Below, piece by piece: positions 23,129 through 31,442 of a DNA stretch of 46,173 nt; the first letter of the stretch is position 1; the number at the start of each line of letters is the position of its first letter. The notes under the pieces were generated by a model. The model made no database searches, was not told the DNA's origin, and saw nothing but the letters and a program-made list of their open reading frames with translations. This stretch comes from Candidatus Aceula lacicola (lineage in GTDB: Bacteria; Omnitrophota; Gorgyraeia; Zapsychrales; Aceulaceae), in NCBI GenBank assembly GCA_030765785.1, contig JAVCCC010000029.1, forward strand, positions 1 to 46,173. Direction: 5' to 3'. The position numbers were made by a program, and so were the translations under genes.

Positions 23129-24811
23129 ATGCCCAAGAAGTGGTTTATCAAAACTCCCAATCCTCATTTGCAAGTTCGACTAAGTAATGTCCTTAATATT
23201 CATCCCATTGTTTCTCAGCTTTTAATCAATCGATCAGTCGAAACTCCTGAAGATGCTAAACGATTTTTGTTTAGTGATTTTAAAGATTTGCATGATCCCT
23301 TTTTGTTAAAGGATATGGACAGAGCTGTTGAGCGCATTAAGCAAGCGAAAGACAAAGGGGAAATTGTTCTTATTTTTGGTGATTATGATGTTGACGGGGT
23401 GACCTCTTCCGCGATTTTAGCAAAAGCCCTTAAGAAGTTAGGCATTAAAGTTATCAATCATATTCCTCATCGCTTAACAGACGGATATGGATTAAATCAT
23501 GAGATTGCAAAAGAGGCAAAAGAAAAGGGCGTGAGTCTTTTGATTTCTGTTGATTGCGGAATAAGTGCGATTGAAGAGGCTGAAACATTGAAGGCGCAAG
23601 GGATTGATCTTATTGTTGTCGATCATCACGAACCCTTAGAGGGAAAAGTCCCAGATGCCGTTGCGGTCATTGATCCAAAGCGCAAGGATTGTCCTTATCC
23701 GTTTGGTGGTTTGGCTGCGGTTGCGCTTGCATTTAAATTGGCACAAGCTTTGCATGGCGTTCAATACACTGACGATCTTGATTTGGTTGCGCTTGGAACG
23801 ATTGCCGATGTTGTTCCTCTTTATGGAGAAAATCGAATTTTTGTAAAATCAGGATTGCCGGCTATTGAAAAAACAAAGAATTTTGGACTTCAGGCTCTTA
23901 TCAAGGGCGCACGTATAAAAAAGAAATTAACACCGCGTCATGTTGGGTTTATTTTAGGACCTCGTATTAACGCGATGGGTCGCATTGATTCAGCAGAAAA
24001 ATCTTTGGATCTTCTTTTAAGCGATAGCTTAGAGGAGGCAACAAAGATTGCGCAGGTCCTAGAAGATCATAATCGTCAACGTCAGAAGATGCAAACTGAG
24101 ATCATTGATTCTGCATTAAAGAAGGTAGAGCAAGAAATAAATTTTAAAACAGATCGCGTTATTGTGGTTGGAGAGCAAGGATGGCATAGAGGAGTTGTTG
24201 GTATTGTGGCCTCAAGAATTATGGACACATATTATCGTCCCACGATTGTTCTTTCCATTGAAGATGGAGTAGCCGTGGGGTCGGCAAGGTCTATAGAGGG
24301 ATTTCATTTTTTTGATGCGCTTAGTCAATGTGCATCGCTGTTGGAAAATTATGGTGGACATAAATATGCTGCAGGTCTGACAGTAAAAGAAGAAAACATT
24401 TCTACCCTTCGAGAGAAAATGAATCAAATTGCTTGTGAAACTCTTTGCGCGGACGACCTTATTCCTAGCCTTTCAATCGACTGTGAAATTCCATTTTCAA
24501 GTGTGAACATGGATCTGGTCAATCTTGTCAATAAGCTTGAGCCGTATGGAGAGGGAAATCCAGAACCGATATTTTGTTCGCGCGCTGTAACCGTTCAAAG
24601 TCCACCCGTAGTGTTGGCTCGTGGGACTTTAAAATTTTGGGTTACGGATGGTATTAATGTTTTTTCAGCCGTTGGGTTTGGAATGGAAAGTTATCGCAGT
24701 GTTGTTGAGAAGGGAAAAAAGATAGACATCGCCTACAAGATTTCTATAGACGATTGGAATAAAAAACCGACAGTTCAATTGGAGTTAAAAGATATTAAAG
24801 AGGTGCTTTAA
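23129..24811 (+). CDS. recJ: Single-stranded-DNA-specific exonuclease RecJ
   Basis: RecJ degrades single-stranded DNA 5' to 3' in recombination and mismatch repair. The protein has 560 residues. The DHH-family motifs are visible: FGDYDVDG at 83-90 (Asp85, Asp87, Asp89), VDCGIS, VVDHHEP with Asp165-His166-His167, and the DHHA1 motif GGHKYAAG in the second half. An OB-like C-terminal domain follows (EPYGEGNPEPIF). It sits 2 bases after argS. Its last 4 bases overlap the end of rpmB on the opposite strand. Confidence 0.96.
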   Translation: MPKKWFIKTPNPHLQVRLSNVLNIHPIVSQLLINRSVETPEDAKRFLFSDFKDLHDPFLLKDMDRAVERIKQAKDKGEIVLIFGDYDVDGVTSSAILAKALKKLGIKVINHIPHRLTDGYGLNHEIAKEAKEKGVSLLISVDCGISAIEEAETLKAQGIDLIVVDHHEPLEGKVPDAVAVIDPKRKDCPYPFGGLAAVALAFKLAQALHGVQYTDDLDLVALGTIADVVPLYGENRIFVKSGLPAIEKTKNFGLQALIKGARIKKKLTPRHVGFILGPRINAMGRIDSAEKSLDLLLSDSLEEATKIAQVLEDHNRQRQKMQTEIIDSALKKVEQEINFKTDRVIVVGEQGWHRGVVGIVASRIMDTYYRPTIVLSIEDGVAVGSARSIEGFHFFDALSQCASLLENYGGHKYAAGLTVKEENISTLREKMNQIACETLCADDLIPSLSIDCEIPFSSVNMDLVNLVNKLEPYGEGNPEPIFCSRAVTVQSPPVVLARGTLKFWVTDGINVFSAVGFGMESYRSVVEKGKKIDIAYKISIDDWNKKPTVQLELKDIKEVL

Positions 24812-25038
24812 GCTGCTTTTGTGATTTTTCCGGCTTTGATGCACTTTACGCAGACAGAAGCCCTTTTAACGGAGCCTTTTAAGATAATTTTAACGCTTTG
24901 TAGATTTGGGGTAAATCGTCTTGGAGATTTTCCAACGATTTTCTGACCTGCACCACCTTTTCGAACAGCCATACCACGTCTTTTGTATTTACGTCCAGCG
25001 ATCGATGTTTTCCCGCATATTTCACATGTTTGTGCCAT
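24808..25038 (-). CDS. rpmB: 50S ribosomal protein L28
   Basis: L28 is a small protein of the large ribosomal subunit. The protein has 76 residues. Two CxxC pairs (Cys5/Cys8 in CEICGK and Cys63/Cys66 in CVKC) mark the zinc-binding variant of L28. The start MAQTCEICGK has AAGGAAG in front on the minus strand, and a promoter lies at 25094-25121. This is the only convincing minus-strand gene in the window. It converges on recJ, overlapping it by 4 bases, with no obvious terminator between them. Confidence 0.95.
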   Translation of the reverse strand: MAQTCEICGKTSIAGRKYKRRGMAVRKGGAGQKIVGKSPRRFTPNLQSVKIILKGSVKRASVCVKCIKAGKITKAA

Positions 25039-25093
25039 AATTCTTCCTTATTTAAGTAATGAGCCTCCAATTAGGATGCGAGGCTGAAATAGA

Positions 25094-25121
25094 AGTATAC
25101 TAAAAAATGACGTTTTGTCAA
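25094..25121 (-). promoter_or_regulatory. Promoter of rpmB
   Basis: On the minus strand: consensus -35 TTGACA (25116-25121), a 16-base spacer and TATACT (25094-25099), about 55 bases upstream of the rpmB start. Confidence 0.75.
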
Positions 25122-25141
25122 GCAGGAAATTGGTCTAAATG

Positions 25142-25164
25142 CCCTATAAAACTAGGGTTTTTTT
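25142..25164 (+). terminator. Weak terminator-like hairpin between rpmB promoter and the next plus-strand gene
   Basis: CCCTA/TAGGG with a 6-base loop followed by seven T. The stem is only 5 base pairs, so this is tentative. It could stop antisense read-through from recJ/rpmB. Confidence 0.35.
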
Positions 25165-25174
25165 ATTTTGGTAT

Positions 25175-25186
25175 ATCTGCTATAAT
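25175..25186 (+). promoter_or_regulatory. Extended -10 promoter element for the 25231 gene
   Basis: TGCTATAAT (TG at 25178-25179, TATAAT at 25181-25186) with no good -35 box. It lies 44 bases before the ATG at 25231. Confidence 0.5.
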
Positions 25187-25230
25187 GACATCTATAAATT
25201 TTAGATGAAGATTTTATAAGCGAGGAGACT

Positions 25231-25413
25231 ATGAAAAGAAAAATTCTTTGGATTTTAATCGGTTTGATTATCATTGGTACCGTTGCGACGCTTTTAGTTA
25301 TGCGGTCAAAATGTATGTCAGCATGTGTTGCAAGTTTTAAAGGAGCTTATCCTGAGATTGCTTGTAAATACGAATGTTCTATTCTTAATAAGTTTAAAAA
25401 ACCATCAAAATAA
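25231..25413 (+). CDS. Small cysteine-containing membrane-anchored protein, unknown function
   Basis: This 60-residue protein starts with a basic tip (MKRK) and a single hydrophobic segment at about 5-24 (ILWILIGLIIIGTVATLLVM), with no clear cleavage site, so it is probably an N-terminal anchor. Four cysteines follow (CMSAC, then ACKYEC), arranged as two Cx3C pairs, then a lysine-rich tail. This could be a disulfide-bonded helical hairpin outside the membrane or a metal site. I do not know a family. GAGGAG precedes the ATG and a TATAAT element is upstream. The helicase gene begins 8 bases after it. Confidence 0.7.
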   Translation: MKRKILWILIGLIIIGTVATLLVMRSKCMSACVASFKGAYPEIACKYECSILNKFKKPSK

Positions 25414-25421
25414 TATAGGCT

Positions 25422-28337
25422 ATGTCTAGCGAGATTGCCGCAAAGCTTAATCCTGAGCAAAAAAAGTCTGTCATTCACGGTGATGGGCCGCTTCTCATTA
25501 TTGCCGGAGCCGGCACAGGCAAGACAACAGTCATTACCCACCGTATTGCACATCTCATTGTTGATGAAAAAATTAAACCAAGTGAAATCCTAGCGTTGAC
25601 GTTTACAGATAAAGCAGCCTATCAAATGCAGGAAAAAGTTGACATCTTGGTTCCGTATGGTTTTACGGATACTTGGATTTCGACATTTCATTCCTTCGGA
25701 GATCGCGTTTTAAGAGAAAATGCTTTAGAAATTGGACTTGATCCGGATTTTAAAGTTTTGACTCGCCCACAGGCCGCTGTCTTTTTTCAGGAAAATCTTT
25801 TTAAGTTTCAACTCAAGCATTTTCGTCCTTTAGGAAATCCTATAAAATTTGTTGATGCGATGATTTCTCTTTTTTCGAGAGCACTCGATGAAGATGTTTC
25901 GCCACAAGAATATTTGGTGTACGCAGAAGATTTAAAAAAGAAATCAGCGGAAAATCCAAAAGACGATGCACTCGCCCAAGAATCAGAACGTCAGATGGAG
26001 TTGGCGGTTTGCTATAGACAATATCAGGATCTTCTTTTAAAAGAGGGGAAGCTTGATTTTGCGAATCAATTTTATTTATCACTAAAATTATTGCGTGAGC
26101 ACCCACGTGTTTTAAAGCGATATCAAAATCAGTTTCGTTATGTCTTAGTCGATGAATTTCAAGATACCAATTATGCGCAGTTTGAGCTTGTGAAACTTTT
26201 GTCAGGTGGACATCGCAACTTAACTGTTGTTGCGGATGATGATCAGTCGATTTATAAATGGCGAGGGGCAGCGGTTAGCAATATTATGAATTTTGTAAAG
26301 ATGTATCCTGATAGTGAGAAAATAGCATTGACGCAAAATTATCGATCCACACAAATCATTTTAGATGCGTCTTATCGATTGATTCAAAACAATAATCCAG
26401 ATCGTTTTGAGGTTCAGGCCAAGATTGATAAGAGATTAATTGCACAAGACAAAGCCGGACAGATACCTAAGCATATGCATTTTGATACGTTGTCTTCAGA
26501 AGCAGATTGGGTGTCTGAATACATCGAAGAATGTTTGAAGAAGAAAAAGTATGAATATAAAGATTTTGCTATTCTTGTTCGATCGAATGCAACGGCCGAT
26601 CCTTTTATTCGGGCTTTAAATATGCGTGGCATTCCGTGGCAGTTTAGCGGCAATCAAGGATTGTATTCTCTTAAGGAAGTTCGTTTGTGTATTCATTTCT
26701 TGCGCGTGATTGCGAATCCTGCGGATTCGCTGAGTTTGTTTTATTTGGCAACATCAAATATTTATCAAATTCCAACGGTTGAATTAACGCAAGTGATGCA
26801 TTGCGCGAAAAGACGCCTTTGGGATTTGTTTTTTACTTTAAAGCGCATTGATCAGATAGAAGAGCTTTCGGAGTTGTCTGATGAATTTATTGAAAAGAAA
26901 GATCAGTTTTTAAAAGATGTTGAGCGATATATTGATTGGGCAAAAGATTATGCAACCGGAAGGTTGCTGTATACGTTTTTAACTGAGACGGGATTTATTG
27001 CGGGTCTTGTGAAAGAGCAAAATATAGAAAACGAAGACACCTTAAAGAATATTGCAAAGTTTTTTGATATTGTTAAGAATTTTGAACACGTCACAAACGA
27101 AGATCGAGTTTTGTATTTTATTCAATACTTGGATATGATGATTAATGTCGGTGATGATCCGGCTGTTGCCGAGGCTGATATGGATACGCCTGCCGTCAAT
27201 GTGATGACATTGCATAAAGCCAAGGGTTTGGAATTTCCGGTTGTTTTTATGGTGAGCCTGATTGAAAAAAAGTTTCCGTGGCCACGGCGAAGCGATCCGA
27301 TTGAGCTTCCTTGTGAATTGATTAAAGATATTTTGCCTTTGGGTGATTTTCATATTCAAGAAGAGCGAAGACTTTTTTATGTGGGGATGACACGTGCCGA
27401 AAAAGAATTATTTTTAACATCGGCTATTGATTACGGAACGAAGCAGCCTAGAAAGGTCAGTCGATTTGTTGTCGAGAGTGTCGAAGAAAAAAAAGATGTG
27501 CAAACAATCAAGGCAAGCGCTTTGCAAGCTATCGAGCGTAATGCGCCAAACGCAACACCGCCTGTTTTAAAGAAAAGTGTAATCGCTTGCGAAGAAATTT
27601 TGAAATTAAGCTACTATCAAATTGATGATTATTTGACGTGCCCTCTAAAATATAAATATATTCATATCCTTCGTGTGCCGATTATGACGCATCATACCGT
27701 TGCCTACGGAAAGGCGTTGCACGACGCGGTCCAGCTTTATCATCAGAGAAAAATGGATGGTCGCAGCGTTACTCTTGATGATGTTGTTGAGGCATTTGAG
27801 AATTCATTGAAAAAACATGGATTTTTATCGAAGGAACATATTGATCTTCGTGTTCAGAGTGGAAACCAAGCGCTTAAGAATTTTTTCTTGGAACAAGAGC
27901 GATTAAAAATTATTCCTTTGTTTGTTGAAAAAGAATTTTCGTTTATGATTGAAAATAATCGCATTGTTGGAAGATGGGACCGCGTGGATGTCCTCGATGG
28001 CGTTGCCACGGTTATTGATTTTAAGTCCTCTGAAGTTAAAACACAAGTTGATGCCGACAAAAAAGCAAAAGCAAATTTGCAGCTTAATCTTTATAGTCTT
28101 GCTTATGAAAAAATGACAGGAACTTTCCCTGATTTTAAAGAGCTCCACTTTTTAGAGACGGGATTAATTGGACGAGCACAAGTAACGCAAAAGGATATCG
28201 AAAAGATATTAACGGCCGTTGAAGATGCCTCCGATGGTATTCGAAAAGGAATCTTTGAACCAAAGCCAAATTATTTGGCGTGTTCCTATTGTGCGTATAA
28301 TCAAATTTGTCCAAAATCGTCGGAGGGAAAGAGGTAA
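25422..28337 (+). CDS. UvrD/PcrA-type DNA helicase fused to RecB-like PD-(D/E)XK nuclease
   Basis: A 971-residue superfamily 1 helicase-nuclease. Helicase motifs in order: Walker A GAGTGKTT (29-36), LTFTDKAAYQM, motif II DEFQD (244-248), motif III DDDQSIYKWRGA, NYRST, VMTLHKAKGLEFPVVF and FYVGMTRAEKEL. The nuclease starts near 729 (LSYYQIDDYLTCPLKYKY) and has its metal-binding IDFK at 865-868. Cys740 with Cys954, Cys957 and Cys963 (CSYC-x5-C) matches the one-plus-three cysteine pattern of AddB-type Fe-S nucleases. It probably processes DNA ends or works in repair. It is shorter than RecB/AddA and no recC/addB partner adjoins. It is followed by a membrane protein, not a DNA gene. Confidence 0.92.
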   Translation: MSSEIAAKLNPEQKKSVIHGDGPLLIIAGAGTGKTTVITHRIAHLIVDEKIKPSEILALTFTDKAAYQMQEKVDILVPYGFTDTWISTFHSFGDRVLRENALEIGLDPDFKVLTRPQAAVFFQENLFKFQLKHFRPLGNPIKFVDAMISLFSRALDEDVSPQEYLVYAEDLKKKSAENPKDDALAQESERQMELAVCYRQYQDLLLKEGKLDFANQFYLSLKLLREHPRVLKRYQNQFRYVLVDEFQDTNYAQFELVKLLSGGHRNLTVVADDDQSIYKWRGAAVSNIMNFVKMYPDSEKIALTQNYRSTQIILDASYRLIQNNNPDRFEVQAKIDKRLIAQDKAGQIPKHMHFDTLSSEADWVSEYIEECLKKKKYEYKDFAILVRSNATADPFIRALNMRGIPWQFSGNQGLYSLKEVRLCIHFLRVIANPADSLSLFYLATSNIYQIPTVELTQVMHCAKRRLWDLFFTLKRIDQIEELSELSDEFIEKKDQFLKDVERYIDWAKDYATGRLLYTFLTETGFIAGLVKEQNIENEDTLKNIAKFFDIVKNFEHVTNEDRVLYFIQYLDMMINVGDDPAVAEADMDTPAVNVMTLHKAKGLEFPVVFMVSLIEKKFPWPRRSDPIELPCELIKDILPLGDFHIQEERRLFYVGMTRAEKELFLTSAIDYGTKQPRKVSRFVVESVEEKKDVQTIKASALQAIERNAPNATPPVLKKSVIACEEILKLSYYQIDDYLTCPLKYKYIHILRVPIMTHHTVAYGKALHDAVQLYHQRKMDGRSVTLDDVVEAFENSLKKHGFLSKEHIDLRVQSGNQALKNFFLEQERLKIIPLFVEKEFSFMIENNRIVGRWDRVDVLDGVATVIDFKSSEVKTQVDADKKAKANLQLNLYSLAYEKMTGTFPDFKELHFLETGLIGRAQVTQKDIEKILTAVEDASDGIRKGIFEPKPNYLACSYCAYNQICPKSSEGKR

Positions 28338-28408
28338 GGAAATTCCGCAGTTTTCGCTTCGCTTCGCAAAGCGAAGCAAAATAAAGCAGTTGGGGCTCAT
28401 TTTAAAGA
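28336..28408 (+). repeat. Intergenic element with inverted repeat, possible dispersed repeat copy
   Basis: After the helicase stop the sequence reads AAGGAAATTCC, then GCTTCGCTTCGCAAAGCGAAGC (a hairpin, 28361-28377, with an alternative longer pairing from 28351), then TTGGGGCTCATTTTAAA. The outer parts resemble the trpB-trpA spacer (18594-18633) and the right part resembles 30062-30100. There is no T tract, so it is not a normal terminator. Confidence 0.4.
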
Positions 28409-28457
28409 GATGATAATCATCTTTTTTAAAGATTAAGAAAAAACTAGAAATATCCTA

Positions 28458-29969
28458 ATGAGTTATTTATCTAAGAAAAGATTATTTTGCTCAAGTAAAA
28501 AAGAATATTTGAGATTAAATATTTTATCTATTTTCAAAAGTCCTTATTTTTATGTTCTTTTTTGCGCTTTTCTTATGATTGTCCCATCTTTGCAATGGTC
28601 TTATTTATTAGATGATATTGATAATTTTTATCTTGTTTCTCAGATGAAAGGAGCAGAGGATTTTTTTGGATATCTGCTGCTTCCTGGGGATGGACATTTT
28701 ATTCCTTTTTTTCGTCTTTTTTATTTTATTTGTTTTAAGTTATTTTGGCTTAATCCTTTGCTTTCTCATATTATTGTTACATTCTTTTTCTTTTTGTCAG
28801 GAATAATATTGATGAAACTCATTGAACAGCTGACACGTTCCCGGGTGGCGGGCATTTTTGCGGGAATTCTAGTTCTTCTCTCAACGGGTTACAAGCGATG
28901 CCTAGAAATTGCTTTTTCGCATTCTGTGTTTAGCTTACCGATTATTCTTTTTGCGCTTTATAGCTTGATAAAATATCAGCAAACGAAGAAATCATGTTGG
29001 CATTTTTTCGTTATGGCATGTATTGTTATTGCACCTTTATTCTCAGCAATGGGAATTTTGACTGGGGCATGGGTTATTCTTTTTACGTTTTTGTGCCTTG
29101 ACGATAGGAATTGGAAAAAAACATTGGCCGGACCTTTTGTGGTCTGGGTTTTAAGCGTTGTTCTTTTTCTAATGGAAACAAGGGCTATTTCTACGATTGC
29201 AAATCCCATCGAGCGTTTATTGAATACTGCCTTGTTGACAGGCAAGGCCCTCTGGATTTATACTTTGCCCTGCTTGACCTCCTATAAAGATTTGTCTTGG
29301 TTTTTGTGTGTTTTTTTCTTTTTGATGATATTTGTTCAAAGAAAAAGGATTAATTTTAAGATAGTTACTTTCTTTATTTTGTGGATTATTGGTAATTATT
29401 TCTTTGTTTATTTTGGACGAGGCAAGTGGGGGATGCGGCTTATTTATTCTCCGAGATACGCGTTCTACCCCTCTTTTGGGATCGCGTCCATCATTTGCTT
29501 AGTTCTAGGATCCATTGTGCAAAGTAAAGAATGGATTTATTCTCTTAAATGTAAAAAGAAGATATTAATTCCTATTCTTATTTTTCTTGCTGCCGCACAT
29601 GTTGCTTATCAACATAAACTAATTTTGCAGCAAACAGAAAAGAAAAAAAGTCTTTTTATTATCGGTCTTAATATGGAATCCGCACTGGAACATTATTTGC
29701 AAGAAAGCGGTAATAAGCAGATTTTTCTAGAAGATAAGCAAACGGGCTTGAGAAGTCTTTTTCCTGGTCCACGTTTGATGAGCTATTATACGTCTTTTTT
29801 ATTAAGAGATGACTTGAAGGGGAGCATTGTTTGGACAGCTGATAAAACAGATTGGGATTTTCTTCAATATATTAAAATGAAACAAGCCCAATATTTTGAA
29901 TTCTTTGAATTATTGCAAGATGCGCAATATTTTGAAAATGAGAGAGTTTTAAAGGCACGAGATTCGTAA
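28458..29969 (+). CDS. Polytopic membrane protein, possibly GT-C-type glycosyltransferase
   Basis: The protein has 503 residues and by eye about nine to eleven hydrophobic segments between residues 29 and 390, followed by a soluble tail of about 110 residues. After the first membrane segment comes a loop with Asp52-Asp53 (SYLLDDIDNF), a position where GT-C glycosyltransferases often carry an acidic pair. That is the only functional hint, and I do not recognise a named family. The sequence is very rich in Phe and T-rich codons compared with its neighbours. Start at ATG 28458; the upstream Shine-Dalgarno is weak. It stands between the helicase and the YkgJ-type gene with 120-130 base gaps on each side. 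Confidence 0.65.
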   Translation: MSYLSKKRLFCSSKKEYLRLNILSIFKSPYFYVLFCAFLMIVPSLQWSYLLDDIDNFYLVSQMKGAEDFFGYLLLPGDGHFIPFFRLFYFICFKLFWLNPLLSHIIVTFFFFLSGIILMKLIEQLTRSRVAGIFAGILVLLSTGYKRCLEIAFSHSVFSLPIILFALYSLIKYQQTKKSCWHFFVMACIVIAPLFSAMGILTGAWVILFTFLCLDDRNWKKTLAGPFVVWVLSVVLFLMETRAISTIANPIERLLNTALLTGKALWIYTLPCLTSYKDLSWFLCVFFFLMIFVQRKRINFKIVTFFILWIIGNYFFVYFGRGKWGMRLIYSPRYAFYPSFGIASIICLVLGSIVQSKEWIYSLKCKKKILIPILIFLAAAHVAYQHKLILQQTEKKKSLFIIGLNMESALEHYLQESGNKQIFLEDKQTGLRSLFPGPRLMSYYTSFLLRDDLKGSIVWTADKTDWDFLQYIKMKQAQYFEFFELLQDAQYFENERVLKARDS

Positions 29970-30103
29970 TTTATGAAGAGTCTCAAGAGTTTTTTGGCGG
30001 ACTAGGTAGTGTTCCATAAACCTGGATCTCCTTGGGATAAATTTTTTTGTCGTTTTGTTTTTGTTGAAGCAAAGCAAGCGAAGTAACAGGGCTCATTTAA
30101 AAA

Positions 30104-30394
30104 ATGTTAAATGATGAAAAAATACGTTATGACGAATTGCAAAGCAGGCAGCAGCGCGATTGGGAAGATCGTTGCCTTCATTGTGGTGCGTGCTGTGGCA
30201 TAAAGGATGAGGATCCTTGTGAGCACCTTCAGATAGACAACGAAGGGAAATCTCGTTGTCATATTTATGAAAATCGTTTTGGTTTTCACAAGACAAAATC
30301 AGGGAAAAAGTTTCGTTGTGTTCCCGTTAGAGATATTTTGCACAAAAGCTGGCCTGGAGATGATCAGTGTGCCTATAAACATAATAAGGACTAA
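30104..30394 (+). CDS. YkgJ-type cysteine-cluster protein (putative zinc/iron chelator)
   Basis: A 96-residue soluble protein with a dense cysteine pattern: Cys24, Cys27, Cys30, Cys31 in CLHCGACC, Cys39 in DPCEHL, then RCHIYENR, RCV and a late Cys. The CxxCxxCC plus CxH/CxIY layout is the signature of the YkgJ/UPF0153 family, thought to hold zinc or an Fe-S cluster; the physiological role is not established. It starts with an ATG after an AT-rich spacer without a strong Shine-Dalgarno. A consensus promoter for the next gene begins only 3 bases after its stop. Confidence 0.82.
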   Translation: MLNDEKIRYDELQSRQQRDWEDRCLHCGACCGIKDEDPCEHLQIDNEGKSRCHIYENRFGFHKTKSGKKFRCVPVRDILHKSWPGDDQCAYKHNKD

Positions 30395-30396
30395 TG

Positions 30397-30425
30397 TTGA
30401 CAGGACGCATCTCTCGCCTTAAAAT
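30397..30425 (+). promoter_or_regulatory. Promoter of the aldolase/two-component run
   Basis: TTGACA (30397-30402), a 17-base spacer and TAAAAT (30420-30425), about 45 bases before the start at 30470. Confidence 0.75.
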
Positions 30426-30469
30426 AAGTTTTAATATTCGTTTAGTTGACTGTAATGGAGGCGTACTGC

Positions 30470-31420
30470 ATGTATAGAGAGCAGCTTAAAGTTTTAGATT
30501 GCACAATTCGTGATGGGGGGCTGATTAATAATCATGATTTTGATATTAAGTTTGTTCGGGAAGTTTATAGGGCTGTTTCTCAGTCTGGCGTTGATTATAT
30601 TGAGCTTGGGTATAAGAATTCAAAAAAGCTTTTTTCTGAAAAAGAATATGGGCCTTGGAAGTTTTGCGATGATGATGTCATCAACCAGGTTGTTGATGGC
30701 ATTGAGTCCGATGCCAAGGTGTCGGTTATGGTGGATATCGGGCGTGTTGACATCGCTGACGTTAAGCTTGCAAAAGATAGCCCCATCGATATGGTGAGAG
30801 TTGCGTCCTACGTAAAGGATATTGATAAAGCGATTGCTATGGCTAATGATTTTCATAAAAAGGGTTATGAAACGACGATTAATATTATGGCTATTTCGAG
30901 AGATCAAGGTCTAGAGCTTACGCAAGCTTTGCATCAGATCGAAAAGGAATGCGAGGCAAAGGCAATCTATATCGTTGATAGTTTTGGATCTCTTTATCAG
31001 GAATCGACTGAAGACTTGGTAAAACAATTTAAAGATATTTTAAAGACAAAAGAGGTTGGATTTCATGGGCACAACAATCAACAGCTTGCGTTTGGAAACA
31101 CAATTGAGGCGATTATTCACGGAGCCAATTTTTTAGATGCGACTGTTTATGGCATCGGACGCGCTGCTGGCAATTGTCCGTTGGAGCTTCTTGTCGGATT
31201 TTTAAAGAATCCAAAGTTTGATATTCGGCCGATTTTAGAATTAATTTCTAAAGAATTTATTCCGTTACGTGATAAAATTGAATGGGGATATATTATCCCG
31301 TATGCGATTGCTGGAATGCTCAATGAGCATCCTAAGCTTGCTATGGCGTTACGAAAAAGTGAGCATAAAGAAAATTATCGTGAGTTTTACGAAAGCCTGA
31401 CAAGCACGGAAACAGAATAA
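30470..31420 (+). CDS. HMGL-like aldolase (4-hydroxy-2-oxovalerate aldolase/homocitrate synthase superfamily)
   Basis: With the start at 30470 (TGGAGG at 30456-30461) the protein has 316 residues; an earlier ATG at 30446 has no ribosome-binding site. The fold is a DRE-TIM metalloaldolase. LDCTIRDGGLINNHDF near the N-terminus carries the metal and catalytic Arg-Asp pair, and VGFHGHNNQQLAFGNT carries the metal-binding HxH motif. DATVYGIGRAAGNCPLE is the C-terminal signature. These features match DmpG-like aldolases cleaving 4-hydroxy-2-oxoacids, but the actual substrate is open, and there is no acylating aldehyde dehydrogenase partner nearby. It heads a run with two receiver proteins and a histidine kinase, an unusual pairing. 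Confidence 0.83.
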   Translation: MYREQLKVLDCTIRDGGLINNHDFDIKFVREVYRAVSQSGVDYIELGYKNSKKLFSEKEYGPWKFCDDDVINQVVDGIESDAKVSVMVDIGRVDIADVKLAKDSPIDMVRVASYVKDIDKAIAMANDFHKKGYETTINIMAISRDQGLELTQALHQIEKECEAKAIYIVDSFGSLYQESTEDLVKQFKDILKTKEVGFHGHNNQQLAFGNTIEAIIHGANFLDATVYGIGRAAGNCPLELLVGFLKNPKFDIRPILELISKEFIPLRDKIEWGYIIPYAIAGMLNEHPKLAMALRKSEHKENYREFYESLTSTETE

Positions 31421-31442
31421 TTTAAAAATAACGGAGGGCCTC

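Noticed and set aside
30010-30055. Terminator after the polytopic membrane protein gene
   Set aside because: ATCTCC/GGGAT is a short imperfect stem; the T tract is separated from it by AAA.
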